Origin: Saccharimonas sp963524295
GTDB taxonomy: Bacteria > Patescibacteriota > Saccharimonadia > Saccharimonadales > Saccharimonadaceae
Assembly: GCA_963524295.1 (NCBI GenBank)
Contig: CAURFZ010000001.1
Location: forward strand, 372,001-436,000
Length of the DNA: 64,000 bases
Direction of reading: 5' to 3'
Shown: piece by piece, positions 8,163-17,307 of the stretch
Position numbering within the stretch: position 1 is the first letter of the stretch
How the letters are laid out: the number at the start of each line of letters is the position of its first letter
Program-made: the position numbers and the translations under genes
Notes under the pieces: model-generated
What the model was told of the DNA's origin: nothing
What the model saw: only the letters and a program-made list of their open reading frames with translations
Database searches by the model: none

Positions 8163-8648
8163 ATGAACAAAAAGAAGGTATCATCACACCACCCTAAGCT
8201 AATTGGCATATCCATTATCACAGCAATACTTACTATACTTAGTTTACCATTGCTAATTAGCCTATACATAAACAACGCTGCAGAGCTTAAACAAAAGCAA
8301 GCTAGCCAAGCACATTGTCTTAACGCTGCATATACAAACTATGACACAGCATGGAAGGCAGCAGACAAAGATGGTGATGGCAAGGTTTCGTACAAAGACG
8401 GAGCTTCCGACATTATTACATCGTACTTTGATAGCGTGTTAACTTGTTATCGGACACACAAGACGCCCGAAAGCAATGCATTGATTGCCGATTATACAAA
8501 GAGGCGTCAAGAAGAAACTGATAAATATACTACTTGGCTCGCATCAGTGCAAAATCAAGAAACAATCCAGCCGCAAAATGAGAATAATCGCAGTATGACA
8601 TGCATAAGCAATTCGGCTGGATCATCTACCTATACGCATTGCCAATAA
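8163..8648 (+). CDS. Small membrane-anchored protein with an EF-hand-type calcium loop
   Basis: 161 residues, family unknown. A basic N-terminus (MNKKKVSSHHPK) and one hydrophobic helix (about 13-36, IGISIITAILTILSLPLLISLYI) predict an outward-facing anchored protein. Residues around 64-75 read DKDGDGKVSYKD: Asp at positions 1, 3 and 5, Gly at 6 and an acidic residue at 12, the canonical EF-hand/dockerin loop. The C-terminal half is polar with a possible Cys pair (Cys near 54 and 101). A strong GGAGGGG lies 7 nt before the ATG. Codon use is more A/T-rich than in neighbouring housekeeping genes. Confidence 0.65.
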   Translation: MNKKKVSSHHPKLIGISIITAILTILSLPLLISLYINNAAELKQKQASQAHCLNAAYTNYDTAWKAADKDGDGKVSYKDGASDIITSYFDSVLTCYRTHKTPESNALIADYTKRRQEETDKYTTWLASVQNQETIQPQNENNRSMTCISNSAGSSTYTHCQ

Positions 8649-8656
8649 TCTATATA

Positions 8657-8985
8657 ACGATAGGGAAGTGGCCTCCCCTCCCATCCCGAACACCACATAT
8701 ACTCAGCTATAACAGAGGTAATTTGCCGCCTGGACAACTATCGTGTACACATGATGGCTGCGGGTATCTGCGTGTGATTTTGCACTCATAGGCTTATGTA
8801 TCGGCCGTTTTGTGTGCAAGATAATTCCGCCGCAGCCACAATTTGCTCATATACACCTCTTGTATCTATTCCTTTGCAGAGCATCTCAGGCATACAGCAA
8901 AAGCAACCAAAAAGGGTAGGGTAAGGCAGGGGAGTCTGCCACCCTTTCGTCAAAAATCCCTGGCGACCGCCCTACCCCTGTTTTT
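8657..8985 (+). ncRNA. Candidate large structured RNA with a 5S-like sequence block
   Basis: No gene fits here. Strong pairings are: ACGATAG/CTATCGT (8657-8663, 8738-8744), GGCTGCGG/CCGCAGCC (about 8756-8838), a long-range 12-bp helix GTGGC-CTCCCCT/AGGGGAG-tct-GCCAC (8668-8679 with 8928-8942) that crosses the first helix, and a terminal GGGTAGGG/CCCTACCC stem (8914-8921, 8970-8977) followed by TTTTT. CCCATCCCGAACAC (8680-8693) equals the conserved loop-C block of 5S rRNA, but the rest does not fit 5S and the closed domain is only about 88 nt. The last stem has T runs on both sides, so strand is not certain. Confidence 0.4.
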
Positions 8986-9195
8986 ACCTCATTTTACTAG
9001 CATCTACCACTAATAAGCTTATATTTGAGAGCTATGTTCTCGTGACATACCTCACCTGAGTTGTAGCTCTCTGCTTACCTCCGGTTCTTCTATGCTTATA
9101 TCCCTCAAGGTTAGCTAGAGAGTCATACTTAGTCCTTGCAGATATACCACTGCCTATAACAGCCAAACAGCAGCACTCAGCCTATATTTGACTAA

Positions 9196-9441
9196 CTATA
9201 GGTTATCCAAGCTATCCAGATACGCCGAGACATTCATAAGCTCGCAGTACCGGTTAGCATACCACACAATAAAACAGGCAATCACGTATAGCAAAATAGC
9301 AACCAGAAGCAAAGCATAAGCATAAGCATAAGCATCAGCGTTAATAGACAAGGGGATGATAAGCCGCAATGTGCCGCAATCCACACGTGCACAATAATTC
9401 ACATCCACGCAGCAGTGGGGTAGATGTAAAAGATGTATCAT
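9196..9441 (-). CDS. Doubtful 81-residue ORF with a hydrophobic helix
   Basis: One hydrophobic stretch (LLLVAILLYVIACFIVWY) could be a membrane helix. It contains a GCATAA hexamer repeated three times (9314-9331), translated as AYAYA. There is no Shine-Dalgarno and no clear -10 at leaderless distance. Composition is Cys-rich at the N-terminus. I keep it only because the surrounding 1.8 kb has no other candidate. Confidence 0.2.
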   Translation of the reverse strand: MIHLLHLPHCCVDVNYCARVDCGTLRLIIPLSINADAYAYAYALLLVAILLYVIACFIVWYANRYCELMNVSAYLDSLDNL

Positions 9442-10442
9442 TAATCATCTTTAGGAGTGTAATATAACTTCGCACAATAATCCTTTTACGATGCATATAT
9501 AGACCCGACCCCAGATACGGCCCGAATTGAGCTGGGTTTGGCGGCTACGGGCTTCATGAGCATAAGACGCATATATCCGGTATATAGATCTTCGATTATT
9601 GATCGATTCTATCTCTCACTCAGCAGATTCGCATACGATATCCGCCATCCAAGAGAGAAAGGATAGATTTGCGGTGCTACGCAAAAAAGCAGACGCTTGT
9701 TCTATTGGAGGGAACACACGGTGCATGTTCATGCTTCATGCGCGCAAAGTTACGTATGTTTGTTCGTATGCGTGTTTGCTGCGCAAGGTTTGTGACAAGT
9801 CTGCGCAACGGCTCGATATCGAACAAACGAGCGCGGCTGCAGATCTAGGTATACGTGCTCTGGTCTCGTATTGCCTGGCGTCATACCAGCACTAACCCGA
9901 GCCCCACAGGTTCTGAGCCATGGTTGCGTTGTTTGACATTTTGTTTGCTTAGTATTTTTGCTATGTTTTCTACCCTGCTTGGGGTGACCGAGATTAAAAT
10001 ACTATACAATATCATGATTTGACTTTTTAGCAAAAAACATCTCCCCTACTATTTTTGCATTTTGTTGATTTTGTAGTATAGATATAGTATTTGCACTTTT
10101 CGTGCTTTGTTACATAAAATGTTGTAAATTTGTTCTTGTTTTACAGAGTAGCTCCCCTGCCCTTTACTGGATGTACTGCAGTTAGCTACGAAACCGAGGC
10201 TTCGTAACCCCAGTAACTTCTCACATTAATTTCTCTTATGCCGCTCCATTCTCAGAAAGATTTATAGCTTGATGACTCTCGCGAATGTCAGGATGCAGGG
10301 CTCTTATGCCAGAACCAACAATCCTCTGGTCGTTATCGATTTCGCTCCATCAATGATAGATGAAGTTACCTATAAAGAAAAAGCAGATATCTCAATATCC
10401 ACACTATTTACAAGGCTAGCACTTGTGTTATCAACAGTTTCC
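9442..10442. other. Gene-free region
   Basis: I see no supported gene. 9500-9900 is mixed in composition, with several short inverted repeats (for example TTGCTGCGCAA and TGCGCAA near 9776-9809). 9930-10140 is A/T-rich. Near 10180-10225 the minus strand can form GTTACGAA...TTCGTAGCTAAC, a hairpin close to the end of ftsQ that may help terminate the dcw transcript. A 98-codon ORF on the plus strand at 9599 lacks start signals. Confidence 0.5.
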
Positions 10443-11369
10443 TTACCGATACGCTGCGCGGCCACTGACGCGGACGTCGAGATATTTGGGAGTGATGTGG
10501 TGCTGCGCCAGGTAGCGAATGGCTCGGGCGGCATCCTCGCTCTGCAGGCCAGCCGAGCGATCGACCGAGAACTTAACAGGATACTCCACCCCTGTAAACC
10601 AAACGTAGATTTGACGCGTCGTGCCAGCAGGCAGCGTGATCTTCTGGACGGTGAGCTGGTGGCGACGGACGGCACCAACGACTTTGCCGATGAAGCCAAG
10701 GAATTGGTTGCTGGCGACGACTTGGTTATTGCGCGTACCAATACCACTGTCATCCACCACTTCAATGCTTGGCCGCGGCCCATAGGCACGGCGAAAGGCA
10801 TGGCCCTCGGTATCAACAAAGAGTTGCTGGCGATTAACCGTCCAGACCACCGCTGCTTGGCGCATAGCAAGGGTGATAGTGCTGCGCCCCAGGCCAGCTT
10901 GCTGCGTGGCTGGGAGCACTGCAGCAACCTCGGGGCAATCATGCGTCTGGAGATAGGCCGCCAGCCGACTAGTATTGAGCGCAAAGCGAAAGCGTTCTAG
11001 CGGATGGGCAGTGAGATAGTCGTTGATCTTGGCTTGGTAGAGCTGATGGTTGCTGGTGAGATTGCCTGCAATAACTGGTGTCGCAATGACGTTATCGAGC
11101 GCAAACCACACTGCAGCCAGCAGCGCCATCACTACTCCAAGCGACAATGCCACGCGGCGGCGCGTCCGGCGCAAATCATGCGCATGCATACGCGGCGACC
11201 GCAGCTGCGCCTTTGGCTCGCCCGCACTCGGCACGCGGCTGACTAAGCTACCGGTCAGCGTCCGGTTACGCCGGTAGGTGTAGGCGGTGCGCTGGGGCTG
11301 CTCTTCCCTCTTGTTCTTGGCAGCTCGGCGGCGTGCTGGTAGTGGTGTTTGTTTTGTGCGAAAGCCCAT
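10443..11369 (-). CDS. ftsQ: Cell division protein FtsQ-like
   Basis: Bitopic membrane protein of the divisome, last gene of the dcw run. A long basic cytoplasmic N-terminus (about 85 residues, rich in Arg/Lys) leads to one membrane helix (about 88-107, VALSLGVVMALLAAVWFAL), then an extracytoplasmic POTRA/FtsQ-type domain of about 200 residues. Sequence identity to model FtsQ is low; the topology and position after murG carry the call. The start ATG at 11369 lies 13 nt after TATAAT (11383-11388), so this gene has its own promoter with a very short leader. The 155-nt gap to murG also contains a CCGTCA-ttt-TGACGG hairpin (about 11491-11505). Confidence 0.7.
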   Translation of the reverse strand: MGFRTKQTPLPARRRAAKNKREEQPQRTAYTYRRNRTLTGSLVSRVPSAGEPKAQLRSPRMHAHDLRRTRRRVALSLGVVMALLAAVWFALDNVIATPVIAGNLTSNHQLYQAKINDYLTAHPLERFRFALNTSRLAAYLQTHDCPEVAAVLPATQQAGLGRSTITLAMRQAAVVWTVNRQQLFVDTEGHAFRRAYGPRPSIEVVDDSGIGTRNNQVVASNQFLGFIGKVVGAVRRHQLTVQKITLPAGTTRQIYVWFTGVEYPVKFSVDRSAGLQSEDAARAIRYLAQHHITPKYLDVRVSGRAAYR

Positions 11370-11524
11370 GATGCTACAGGCCATTATACCGTAGATGGTT
11401 GGTTGTTGGCAAAGGCTACTGACCATCAAACCAGCCAGCCAAATTAATTGATCACTGAGCTCTCAAGTGGTGAAGAACCCCGTCATTTTGACGGAGTGAG
11501 ACGTGCGTTCTGGTCTTACCTATC

Positions 11525-12676
11525 CTACTTCTGACGCCGAGCCGTCTCTACCACCATTTGCGCCACGTCGCGAGCGGCATGAGGGCGTGCATAGATGTGG
11601 AGGCGCTGAGCGAGCTGCTGGCGCTGCGCAGGGTCGCGTATGAGGGTAAGGATGGCTTGGCCAAGGGCGTCACTCTGCTCTAGGGCGTCATCTTGCAAGA
11701 CTAGCGCAGCCTTGGCTTCAGCATAGATGGCAGCATTTTTGCGTTGGTCGCCCAGGTGATGGGCCGGCACCAAGATAGCTGCCTGCGCGAGGCCGGCGAG
11801 CTCCTGCGTGAAGGTGGCACTGGCGCGAGATACCACTACATCGGCCGCACCAAGCAATTGCGCCATATGCTCGAAAACGAAGGGTACGCAGTGAAAATCG
11901 GGGTGCTGCGGCGCTTTGGCCTGGGCGGCATCGTAATTGCCCTTGCCCGCCACCAGATAAACCTGCATGCCAGCAGCCAGCAGGTCATCAGCAGCGCGCA
12001 GCACCGCGTGATTGATAATAGCCGAGCCAAGACCACCACCGGTGGCAACAATTAATGGCTTGTGTAGATCAAGCGAGAAGGTCTGCCGTGCCTGCTGCCG
12101 CTGAGCCGCAGTGAGCGGACGAAAATCAGCGCCAATCGGCACCCCCACATAGTGGCTACGCGATGCTGGATAGTGATAATGCTTGAGTGGCCAGCCTGTA
12201 GCAATCGCTGCTGCCCAGCGTGCCATCACGCGGTTAGTCAGGCCAGGGCGAGCATCGGAGTCGTGAATCACTACTGGTACGCGTAGGCAGCGCGCTGCAA
12301 TACCAACGGGCAAGCACACAAAGCCCCCTTTAGCAAAGATCACGTCTGGCCGCCAGCGCAGCACCAGCCAGAGGCTCTGGCATACGCCAGCCAGGATCTT
12401 AAAGATATCTAGTATATTAGCCAGGACGATACTTGGCATGAGCAACTGGCGCACCACACTGAGGTGCTGGTAGCGCCGGAACTTGCCCGCAGCGATTGTC
12501 CGCACCTGCACTGGCACCGCAGCGTGCTGCATGAGCCCGCGCGATTGGCTAGCGAAAGCCTTATCGCAGACGAAGGTCACCTGCACATCGGGCTGGAGGG
12601 CTGCGATTTCATTAATGACGGCGACGACCGGCGTAACGTGCCCGCCCGATCCACCGCCGACTGCCAGTAGCTTCAT
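11525..12676 (-). CDS. murG: UDP-GlcNAc:undecaprenyl-PP-MurNAc-pentapeptide GlcNAc transferase MurG
   Basis: Makes lipid II from lipid I at the inner face of the membrane (GT28 family). The N-terminal GGGSGGHVTPV loop (about residues 6-16) is diagnostic; HDSDARPGLTNR, the second-domain ATGGGLGSAIINHAV and the late block GAADVVVSRASATFTQELAGL are also in place. 383 residues. Start ATG at 12676 chosen for its AAAAGGAGA Shine-Dalgarno; the open frame extends further upstream but only within ftsW. It overlaps the 3' end of ftsW by 65 nt, so the two are translationally linked. Confidence 0.95.
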   Translation of the reverse strand: MKLLAVGGGSGGHVTPVVAVINEIAALQPDVQVTFVCDKAFASQSRGLMQHAAVPVQVRTIAAGKFRRYQHLSVVRQLLMPSIVLANILDIFKILAGVCQSLWLVLRWRPDVIFAKGGFVCLPVGIAARCLRVPVVIHDSDARPGLTNRVMARWAAAIATGWPLKHYHYPASRSHYVGVPIGADFRPLTAAQRQQARQTFSLDLHKPLIVATGGGLGSAIINHAVLRAADDLLAAGMQVYLVAGKGNYDAAQAKAPQHPDFHCVPFVFEHMAQLLGAADVVVSRASATFTQELAGLAQAAILVPAHHLGDQRKNAAIYAEAKAALVLQDDALEQSDALGQAILTLIRDPAQRQQLAQRLHIYARPHAARDVAQMVVETARRQK

Positions 12677-13982
12677 GAGAGGTCTCCTTTTCGTTGATTG
12701 GTTGGTAAGCTGCCTGGCGTGATAATTGGAAGGCCAGACCAAGCGCACCAGCAATAAATACCATACTGGTGCCACCAAAGCTCAGCAATGGCAGCGTAAT
12801 ACCCGTCAGCGGGAAGACTCCAATCATCGACGCTACATTTAGCATAACATGTGCACCCAGCCAGCCAAAGACTCCAGCTACCACCAGACGCATTGTCATA
12901 TCAGGCAGGCGCTCGGCAATCCTCAGCAGGCGCAGTAGCAGCGCTGCAAACAGTGCCAGCACCACCACCGCCCCCACAAAGCCAAACGTTTCACCAATGA
13001 TAGCAAAGACTGAGTCGTTAATCGCCTCAGGGAGATAGCCGGTCGCTTGGATGCTGTTGCCAATACCCAGGCCAAATAGCCCACCTGTACCCAGCGCAAT
13101 CTTGGCATTCTTGATGTGGTAGCCATCATCGTTGCTACTGGCGGCGTGGTCATCCCCCTGGAAGAAGGTCGCCACCCGCTCCATGCGGTGCGGCGCAATG
13201 ACGATGAGCAGCAGCACCAGCGCCACGCAGCCCGCCGCTAGGTAAGCCAGCCAGCGCCAGCTCATGCCGCTCATCACTACCATGCATGCCACCATAGCAG
13301 TGAGTGCCAGGCCTGTGCCCATATCCTTTTGCAAAAATATCACGAAAAAGAGCGCAGCGCACATCATAATTACCATGGGGATGATCGTCTGATGGAGGTC
13401 GTTTATCACCCCCTGACGCATTCGTGTGCCAAGGAAGAGTGCCATATAGATAAGCATGCCAAACTTCAGCATCTCGGCTGGCTGGAAGCTCCCCAGTGGC
13501 CCCAGCGAGAACCAGCGGCACGCCCCAAGGCTACACTGAGCAATCGCCGAGACATGCAGCATATTACCAAGAACAAACAGCAGTGCACACAGCACAAAAC
13601 CGCTCGCTAGCAGCGTACCCGCCTTCTGGCGCAGCCATGCAAAGGGCACGAGCGACAACCCCACAAAAGCGCTAATTGACAGGAGCAAGCTCACCGTCTG
13701 CTTAATGGCGAAATAGCCATCGGTGTAGTAGTTGGTGTTGTGCGCAGAATTGAGCACATTGGCACGCTGCGGGCCAATGGCATACATCACCACCAGGCCC
13801 AGCAGCATGAGCAGCCCCACCCAGAGGATAATCTGATAATCCGGCCGGTGCAGCCGTGGTACAGTAGTGGATGAAGCAGTGGCAGCATTGCGCCTGGTAT
13901 GTTGCTCGCGACGCACTGGCTGAGCCGACCGAGCCGAAGCCGATCGGTGTGCAGCACGGGTGCGACGGCGAGCAGGCGACAC
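12612..13982 (-). CDS. ftsW: Lipid II polymerase / cell division protein FtsW (SEDS family)
   Basis: Polytopic SEDS glycosyltransferase that polymerises septal peptidoglycan with its partner PBP (ftsI, two genes upstream). About 50 N-terminal residues are Arg/Ala-rich and cytoplasmic, followed by about ten membrane helices. The SEDS signatures QKDMGTGLA (about residue 195) and the C-terminal GVFPLTGITLPLLSFGGTSM are clear. Start is GTG at 13982, 2 nt after the mraY stop codon (TAAGGTG), implying coupled translation. The C-terminus after the last helix overlaps murG. Confidence 0.93.
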   Translation of the reverse strand: MSPARRRTRAAHRSASARSAQPVRREQHTRRNAATASSTTVPRLHRPDYQIILWVGLLMLLGLVVMYAIGPQRANVLNSAHNTNYYTDGYFAIKQTVSLLLSISAFVGLSLVPFAWLRQKAGTLLASGFVLCALLFVLGNMLHVSAIAQCSLGACRWFSLGPLGSFQPAEMLKFGMLIYMALFLGTRMRQGVINDLHQTIIPMVIMMCAALFFVIFLQKDMGTGLALTAMVACMVVMSGMSWRWLAYLAAGCVALVLLLIVIAPHRMERVATFFQGDDHAASSNDDGYHIKNAKIALGTGGLFGLGIGNSIQATGYLPEAINDSVFAIIGETFGFVGAVVVLALFAALLLRLLRIAERLPDMTMRLVVAGVFGWLGAHVMLNVASMIGVFPLTGITLPLLSFGGTSMVFIAGALGLAFQLSRQAAYQPINEKETSHEATGSRRWIGRARYAGRRRH

Positions 13983-13983
13983 C

Positions 13984-15012
13984 TTAGATATGCCCCCCGC
14001 CCAGCGCCATCATCAGGCCAATAAAGCCTGTCACGCAAGAGATCACCCAGAAACGCATCGTTACCTTCACCTCTGGCCAACCAATCGCTTGGAAGTGCTG
14101 GTGAATTGGTGCCGAGATAAACACCTTGCGGTGAAAGAACTTCTTACTCAGGATCTGGATCAGGCTCGAGCCCGCCTCTACCACAAACAGCACACCAATG
14201 ACCGGCAGCAAAAACAGCGTATTCGTCAGCATCGCCACGACGCCTAGGCTCGTCCCAAAGGCAAAGCTCCCCACATCGCCCATAAAGAACCGTGCTGGAT
14301 AAATATTAAACCACAGGTAGCTCAGCAGCGCCCCCACCACGGTGAAGCAAAAGCCCGCCAGCTGCAAATGCCCCTGTAGTAAGGCAATCACCCCAAAGAT
14401 GCAATAGCTCACCGCCAGCAGTCCACCAGCCAGACCATCCAGGCCATCGCTAATGTTCACTGCATTGCCAGTTGCTACCACCGCAAAGATAAAGAGCGGG
14501 ACAATCCACGGGCCGAGCTGCCAGTCACCAAGGTACGGCACATGCACCGTTGTATAGCCTAGCTTGACGTAAAAGAACCAAGCCAGCACCGCCGCCATCA
14601 CCGCGATCATTGAGAACTTCAGCCAGGCACGCAAGCCTGCCGAGCCCGAGCCATCACTATTGATATTGATCACATCGTCCAGCAGCCCCACTGCCCCACC
14701 ACCAAGCAATGCCGCCAGTGGGAGCCAGGTCTGGGCTCGGTCGAGATTAAACCCCAGCATCACCACAGCAATGGCCACAATGCCAACCATCCCTGCCATA
14801 GTGGGGATATCGCGCGTAAATTTATCGGCATGCAGCTTGGTAAAGACCGTCAACTCCTCGCCCGTTGTACTAGCGGCCCGCTGTTTTTTCCAAAACTTAT
14901 AACGATACGCAAAGTAGGTGTAGAGCGGCGTGAGGGCCATCGCCAGCAAAAAGGCCGCGACGCTGAGGAGAAATGTCGCGTTGAGCTCGCGAACGAGTGT
15001 GGTGAGGTTCAT
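13984..15012 (-). CDS. mraY: Phospho-N-acetylmuramoyl-pentapeptide transferase MraY
   Basis: Forms lipid I by moving phospho-MurNAc-pentapeptide onto undecaprenyl phosphate. About ten membrane helices. Catalytic-site motifs: GLLDDVININ (first Asp-Asp pair), NAVNISDGLDGLAGG and FMGDVGSFAFG, then the C-terminal HRKVFISAPIHQHFQ histidine cluster. 342 residues from the ATG at 15012. That ATG overlaps the ftsI stop by one base (TAATG), so re-initiation is likely. A GAAAGGA lies 12 nt upstream. Confidence 0.95.
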   Translation of the reverse strand: MNLTTLVRELNATFLLSVAAFLLAMALTPLYTYFAYRYKFWKKQRAASTTGEELTVFTKLHADKFTRDIPTMAGMVGIVAIAVVMLGFNLDRAQTWLPLAALLGGGAVGLLDDVININSDGSGSAGLRAWLKFSMIAVMAAVLAWFFYVKLGYTTVHVPYLGDWQLGPWIVPLFIFAVVATGNAVNISDGLDGLAGGLLAVSYCIFGVIALLQGHLQLAGFCFTVVGALLSYLWFNIYPARFFMGDVGSFAFGTSLGVVAMLTNTLFLLPVIGVLFVVEAGSSLIQILSKKFFHRKVFISAPIHQHFQAIGWPEVKVTMRFWVISCVTGFIGLMMALGGGHI

Positions 15013-16766
15013 TATGGTGTGTGTCCTTTCGGCTCGAGCTTCATATAGTCGAGCAACCAATTAGATATATCCGTGAAAATCGGGTGAGCATCTCGACCCC
15101 CCTGCATATTCAGCCCTTTGCCCGAAACCTCCACCATAATAACATACGTTGGTGTTTTGCCAACCTCCCCACCAAAACCGAGGTAGGTGCCAATGGTTTG
15201 GTTCGAAATATACTTACCATCCTTGATGGTTTGCGATGTACCCGTCTTGCCGCCAATGTAGAACCCCGCACGATCGCCACCCGCATAAAAGGCCTGGCGC
15301 GCTTGATGCACCATTTCGCGCACAGTGGTAGATGACTGCGGCTTGATAACATGAGCATACGAGGCCTTGCGTGCCGCCTTGGCAAAGGTGCCATTGTCGT
15401 CAATCGTCCCTGCGATGACGGTGGGGCTATGGTATGTCCCACCATTAATAATAGCGCTAAAGCCGGCCGAGACCTGCAGCATCGTCGCATCCATCCCCTG
15501 GCCAAAGGACATATTAGAGTAGCGCACTGCATTGCCCTGCTGCTGGGTGGGCGATACGATATTACCCTTAGCCTCACCAGCGAGTTCCACTCCCGTCAGC
15601 TGCCCAAGACGAAAGCGCTTGTGGAAGTAATCATACATCGTGTCGCGCGCCTGGCGAGTGATGTAGCTGCCATTGCCCAGGCGCTGCGCAACGGTGACCA
15701 TACCGGTGTTGAGTGACCAATTGAGGGCGTGCTGCATGGTAATATTGCCCGTCTGACCCTTGCTGGCATTGCCAATGGTAATGTCGTCTACCTTGATGCT
15801 GTCGGTGTTGTTGTAGGTAGTTTGCGGCGTGATAACCCCTTTGTCGATACCTGTCGCCACTGTGAATGTCTTGATGTCGGAGCCCGGTTCGTATGGCGTG
15901 GTGATGGTATTGTTATTGAGCGCGGCGACGCTTTTGATCGTCTTCAGGTTGGACGGGTCATAGGTGGGGAGGTTGGCCATGGCTAAGACCTGGCCGTTCT
16001 GCGGATTCATCACGACGGCACTAACATCGGTAGCGCCACTGCGCTTGGCCCCATCGACAAGCGCTTGCTCCACCCTCGTCTGGATGTTGCGATCGATCGT
16101 CAGTACCATATTGGTCCCATTCTTAGCAGGCTGGTTGATATTCGTCCGGCCAATGGTTAGCGGCACCGAGCGGATATCTGTCACTGTCTTAAGCACTCCA
16201 TCTGTGCCGCGCAGCTTATCATCATTGGCCTGTTCGAAGCCGTACTTCCCCTTACCCTCGGCATCGACAAAGCCCAGTACTTGGCTGGCCAACTGCCCTT
16301 CTGGGTAAACGCGCTGGCTCATCGCATCAAAGCCCACCCCAGCGAGATTCTCCTTCTTGATAAGTTCAGCCTGCTTGCGGTTCACCTTGGTGGCAAGCAC
16401 TTGGTAGCGGCTTGGCTTGCGCGTGATGTATTGGCGAAAATTCTCACGCACATTACCACCAGCCACCTGGTTGAGCACCGTTACGATCTTATCTGCGTCT
16501 GTCACAGCCATTGGGTCGGCCCACACGGTATAGACCGTCTCATTCATGACGAGCTTGGCAGGAGTAGTACCATCCATGGTGTATATCTCACCGCGCTGGG
16601 CGCGCAGACGAAATTGCTTGACTTGCTCGCTATCGGCCTGCGACACATAGTAGTCGTGCTGCAGCAATTGCACATACCCCAGGCGCAGCACAAACACCAC
16701 AAGCAGCCCGCCGAGCACAGCGGCGAGCGCCTGAGCGCGTGGCGTAGCAAGATGGCGCTGTAGCAT
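15012..16766 (-). CDS. ftsI: Division-specific class B penicillin-binding protein (FtsI/PBP2B type)
   Basis: Transpeptidase that cross-links septal peptidoglycan. One membrane anchor (about 14-31), a dimerisation/pedestal domain (about 55-215), then the penicillin-binding domain with the active-site triad of motifs: Ser296-x-x-Lys299 (EPGSDIK), Ser351-Leu-Asn353, Lys507-Thr-Gly509. 584 residues, without PASTA repeats. The motif around the nucleophile reads SDIK rather than the commoner STFK/STMK, still a valid SxxK. Lies between ftsL (3-nt gap) and mraY (1-nt overlap). Confidence 0.93.
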   Translation of the reverse strand: MLQRHLATPRAQALAAVLGGLLVVFVLRLGYVQLLQHDYYVSQADSEQVKQFRLRAQRGEIYTMDGTTPAKLVMNETVYTVWADPMAVTDADKIVTVLNQVAGGNVRENFRQYITRKPSRYQVLATKVNRKQAELIKKENLAGVGFDAMSQRVYPEGQLASQVLGFVDAEGKGKYGFEQANDDKLRGTDGVLKTVTDIRSVPLTIGRTNINQPAKNGTNMVLTIDRNIQTRVEQALVDGAKRSGATDVSAVVMNPQNGQVLAMANLPTYDPSNLKTIKSVAALNNNTITTPYEPGSDIKTFTVATGIDKGVITPQTTYNNTDSIKVDDITIGNASKGQTGNITMQHALNWSLNTGMVTVAQRLGNGSYITRQARDTMYDYFHKRFRLGQLTGVELAGEAKGNIVSPTQQQGNAVRYSNMSFGQGMDATMLQVSAGFSAIINGGTYHSPTVIAGTIDDNGTFAKAARKASYAHVIKPQSSTTVREMVHQARQAFYAGGDRAGFYIGGKTGTSQTIKDGKYISNQTIGTYLGFGGEVGKTPTYVIMVEVSGKGLNMQGGRDAHPIFTDISNWLLDYMKLEPKGHTP

Positions 16767-16769
16767 GGG

Positions 16770-17123
16770 CTACTCGCTGGCGTACGCTGTATTGGCTGGT
16801 GTTGTCATTGTTTTGGCCACACTACTACCCTGCACTTCCTTAAGGGCGGTCAGACGGGCGTTATCGACCTCTAGGTCCTTCTTTTGCTCGCTGAGAGAGG
16901 AGATCTTGTCATCAATCTTGCTGGCCTCGTAGCCATAGCTGACTGTGTGTGTCGCCTGCGCCAGATATATCAAGCCAAGGATGGTGATAAGGAGGGCAAT
17001 CAGCACTGTGTGGGTGATTGGCCCAAGTTTGATAGCCGAAGCAAAAGCAACGGTGTTACGGTTGCGCTTCCAGGTGCTCTGGCGTCGACTATTAAATTGC
17101 ATTGTCCGTGTGTAGGTTGTCAT
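16770..17123 (-). CDS. ftsL: FtsL-like bitopic septum protein
   Basis: 117 residues: basic N-terminus, one membrane helix (about 35-56, PITHTVLIALLITILGLIYLA), then a coiled-coil leucine-zipper-like stretch (about 68-95, ASKIDDKISSLSEQKKDLEVDNARLTALKEV). This architecture and the position between rsmH and ftsI are those of FtsL, which scaffolds FtsQ/FtsB and activates FtsWI. Primary sequence is poorly conserved in this family, so the call rests on topology and context. Confidence 0.8.
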   Translation of the reverse strand: MTTYTRTMQFNSRRQSTWKRNRNTVAFASAIKLGPITHTVLIALLITILGLIYLAQATHTVSYGYEASKIDDKISSLSEQKKDLEVDNARLTALKEVQGSSVAKTMTTPANTAYASE

Positions 17124-17170
17124 TGTGGTGGTGTTTGTGTTTAACGTTGGTATAGGGTCGTTTCTAGGGT

Positions 17171-17192
17171 GGGGCGGATAACGCGCCGCCCC
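17171..17192 (-). repeat. GC-rich hairpin between the 22-codon ORF and ftsL
   Basis: GGGGCGG/CCGCCCC with an 8-nt loop. No T run follows, so it looks more like an RNA-processing or attenuation hairpin than a full terminator. Confidence 0.5.
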
Positions 17193-17215
17193 AGCGCGAG
17201 GTCTTAAGCCAAGGG

Positions 17216-17284
17216 CTATTTGCCGTGGCGGACCAATACGGTTGTCGTGATTGATTGATTTTGTACGGGGATACGAACTGGCAT
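17216..17284 (-). CDS. 22-residue small ORF between rsmH and ftsL
   Basis: MPVRIPVQNQSITTTVLVRHGK, preceded by AAAAAAGGAG with a 7-nt spacer to the ATG, one of the best Shine-Dalgarno sites in the window. It lies in the dcw operon downstream of rsmH and is followed by a GC hairpin (17171-17192). It could be a small regulatory or leader peptide for ftsL. No family recognised. Confidence 0.45.
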   Translation of the reverse strand: MPVRIPVQNQSITTTVLVRHGK

Positions 17285-17307
17285 GTCCCTACTCCTTTTT
17301 TGTTTTT

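Noticed and set aside
8657..8744. 5S rRNA gene
   Set aside because: Only the loop-C block matches; size (about 88 nt) and the remaining helices do not.
9599..9895. 98-codon plus-strand ORF
   Set aside because: Cys-rich random-looking protein, no Shine-Dalgarno or leaderless -10.
10269..11000. 243-codon plus-strand ORF
   Set aside because: It lies opposite ftsQ and reads like its reverse-strand shadow; no start signal or family.
11491..11505. CCGTCA-ttt-TGACGG as a dispersed repeat
   Set aside because: Only one copy seen in the window, so a repeat family cannot be claimed.
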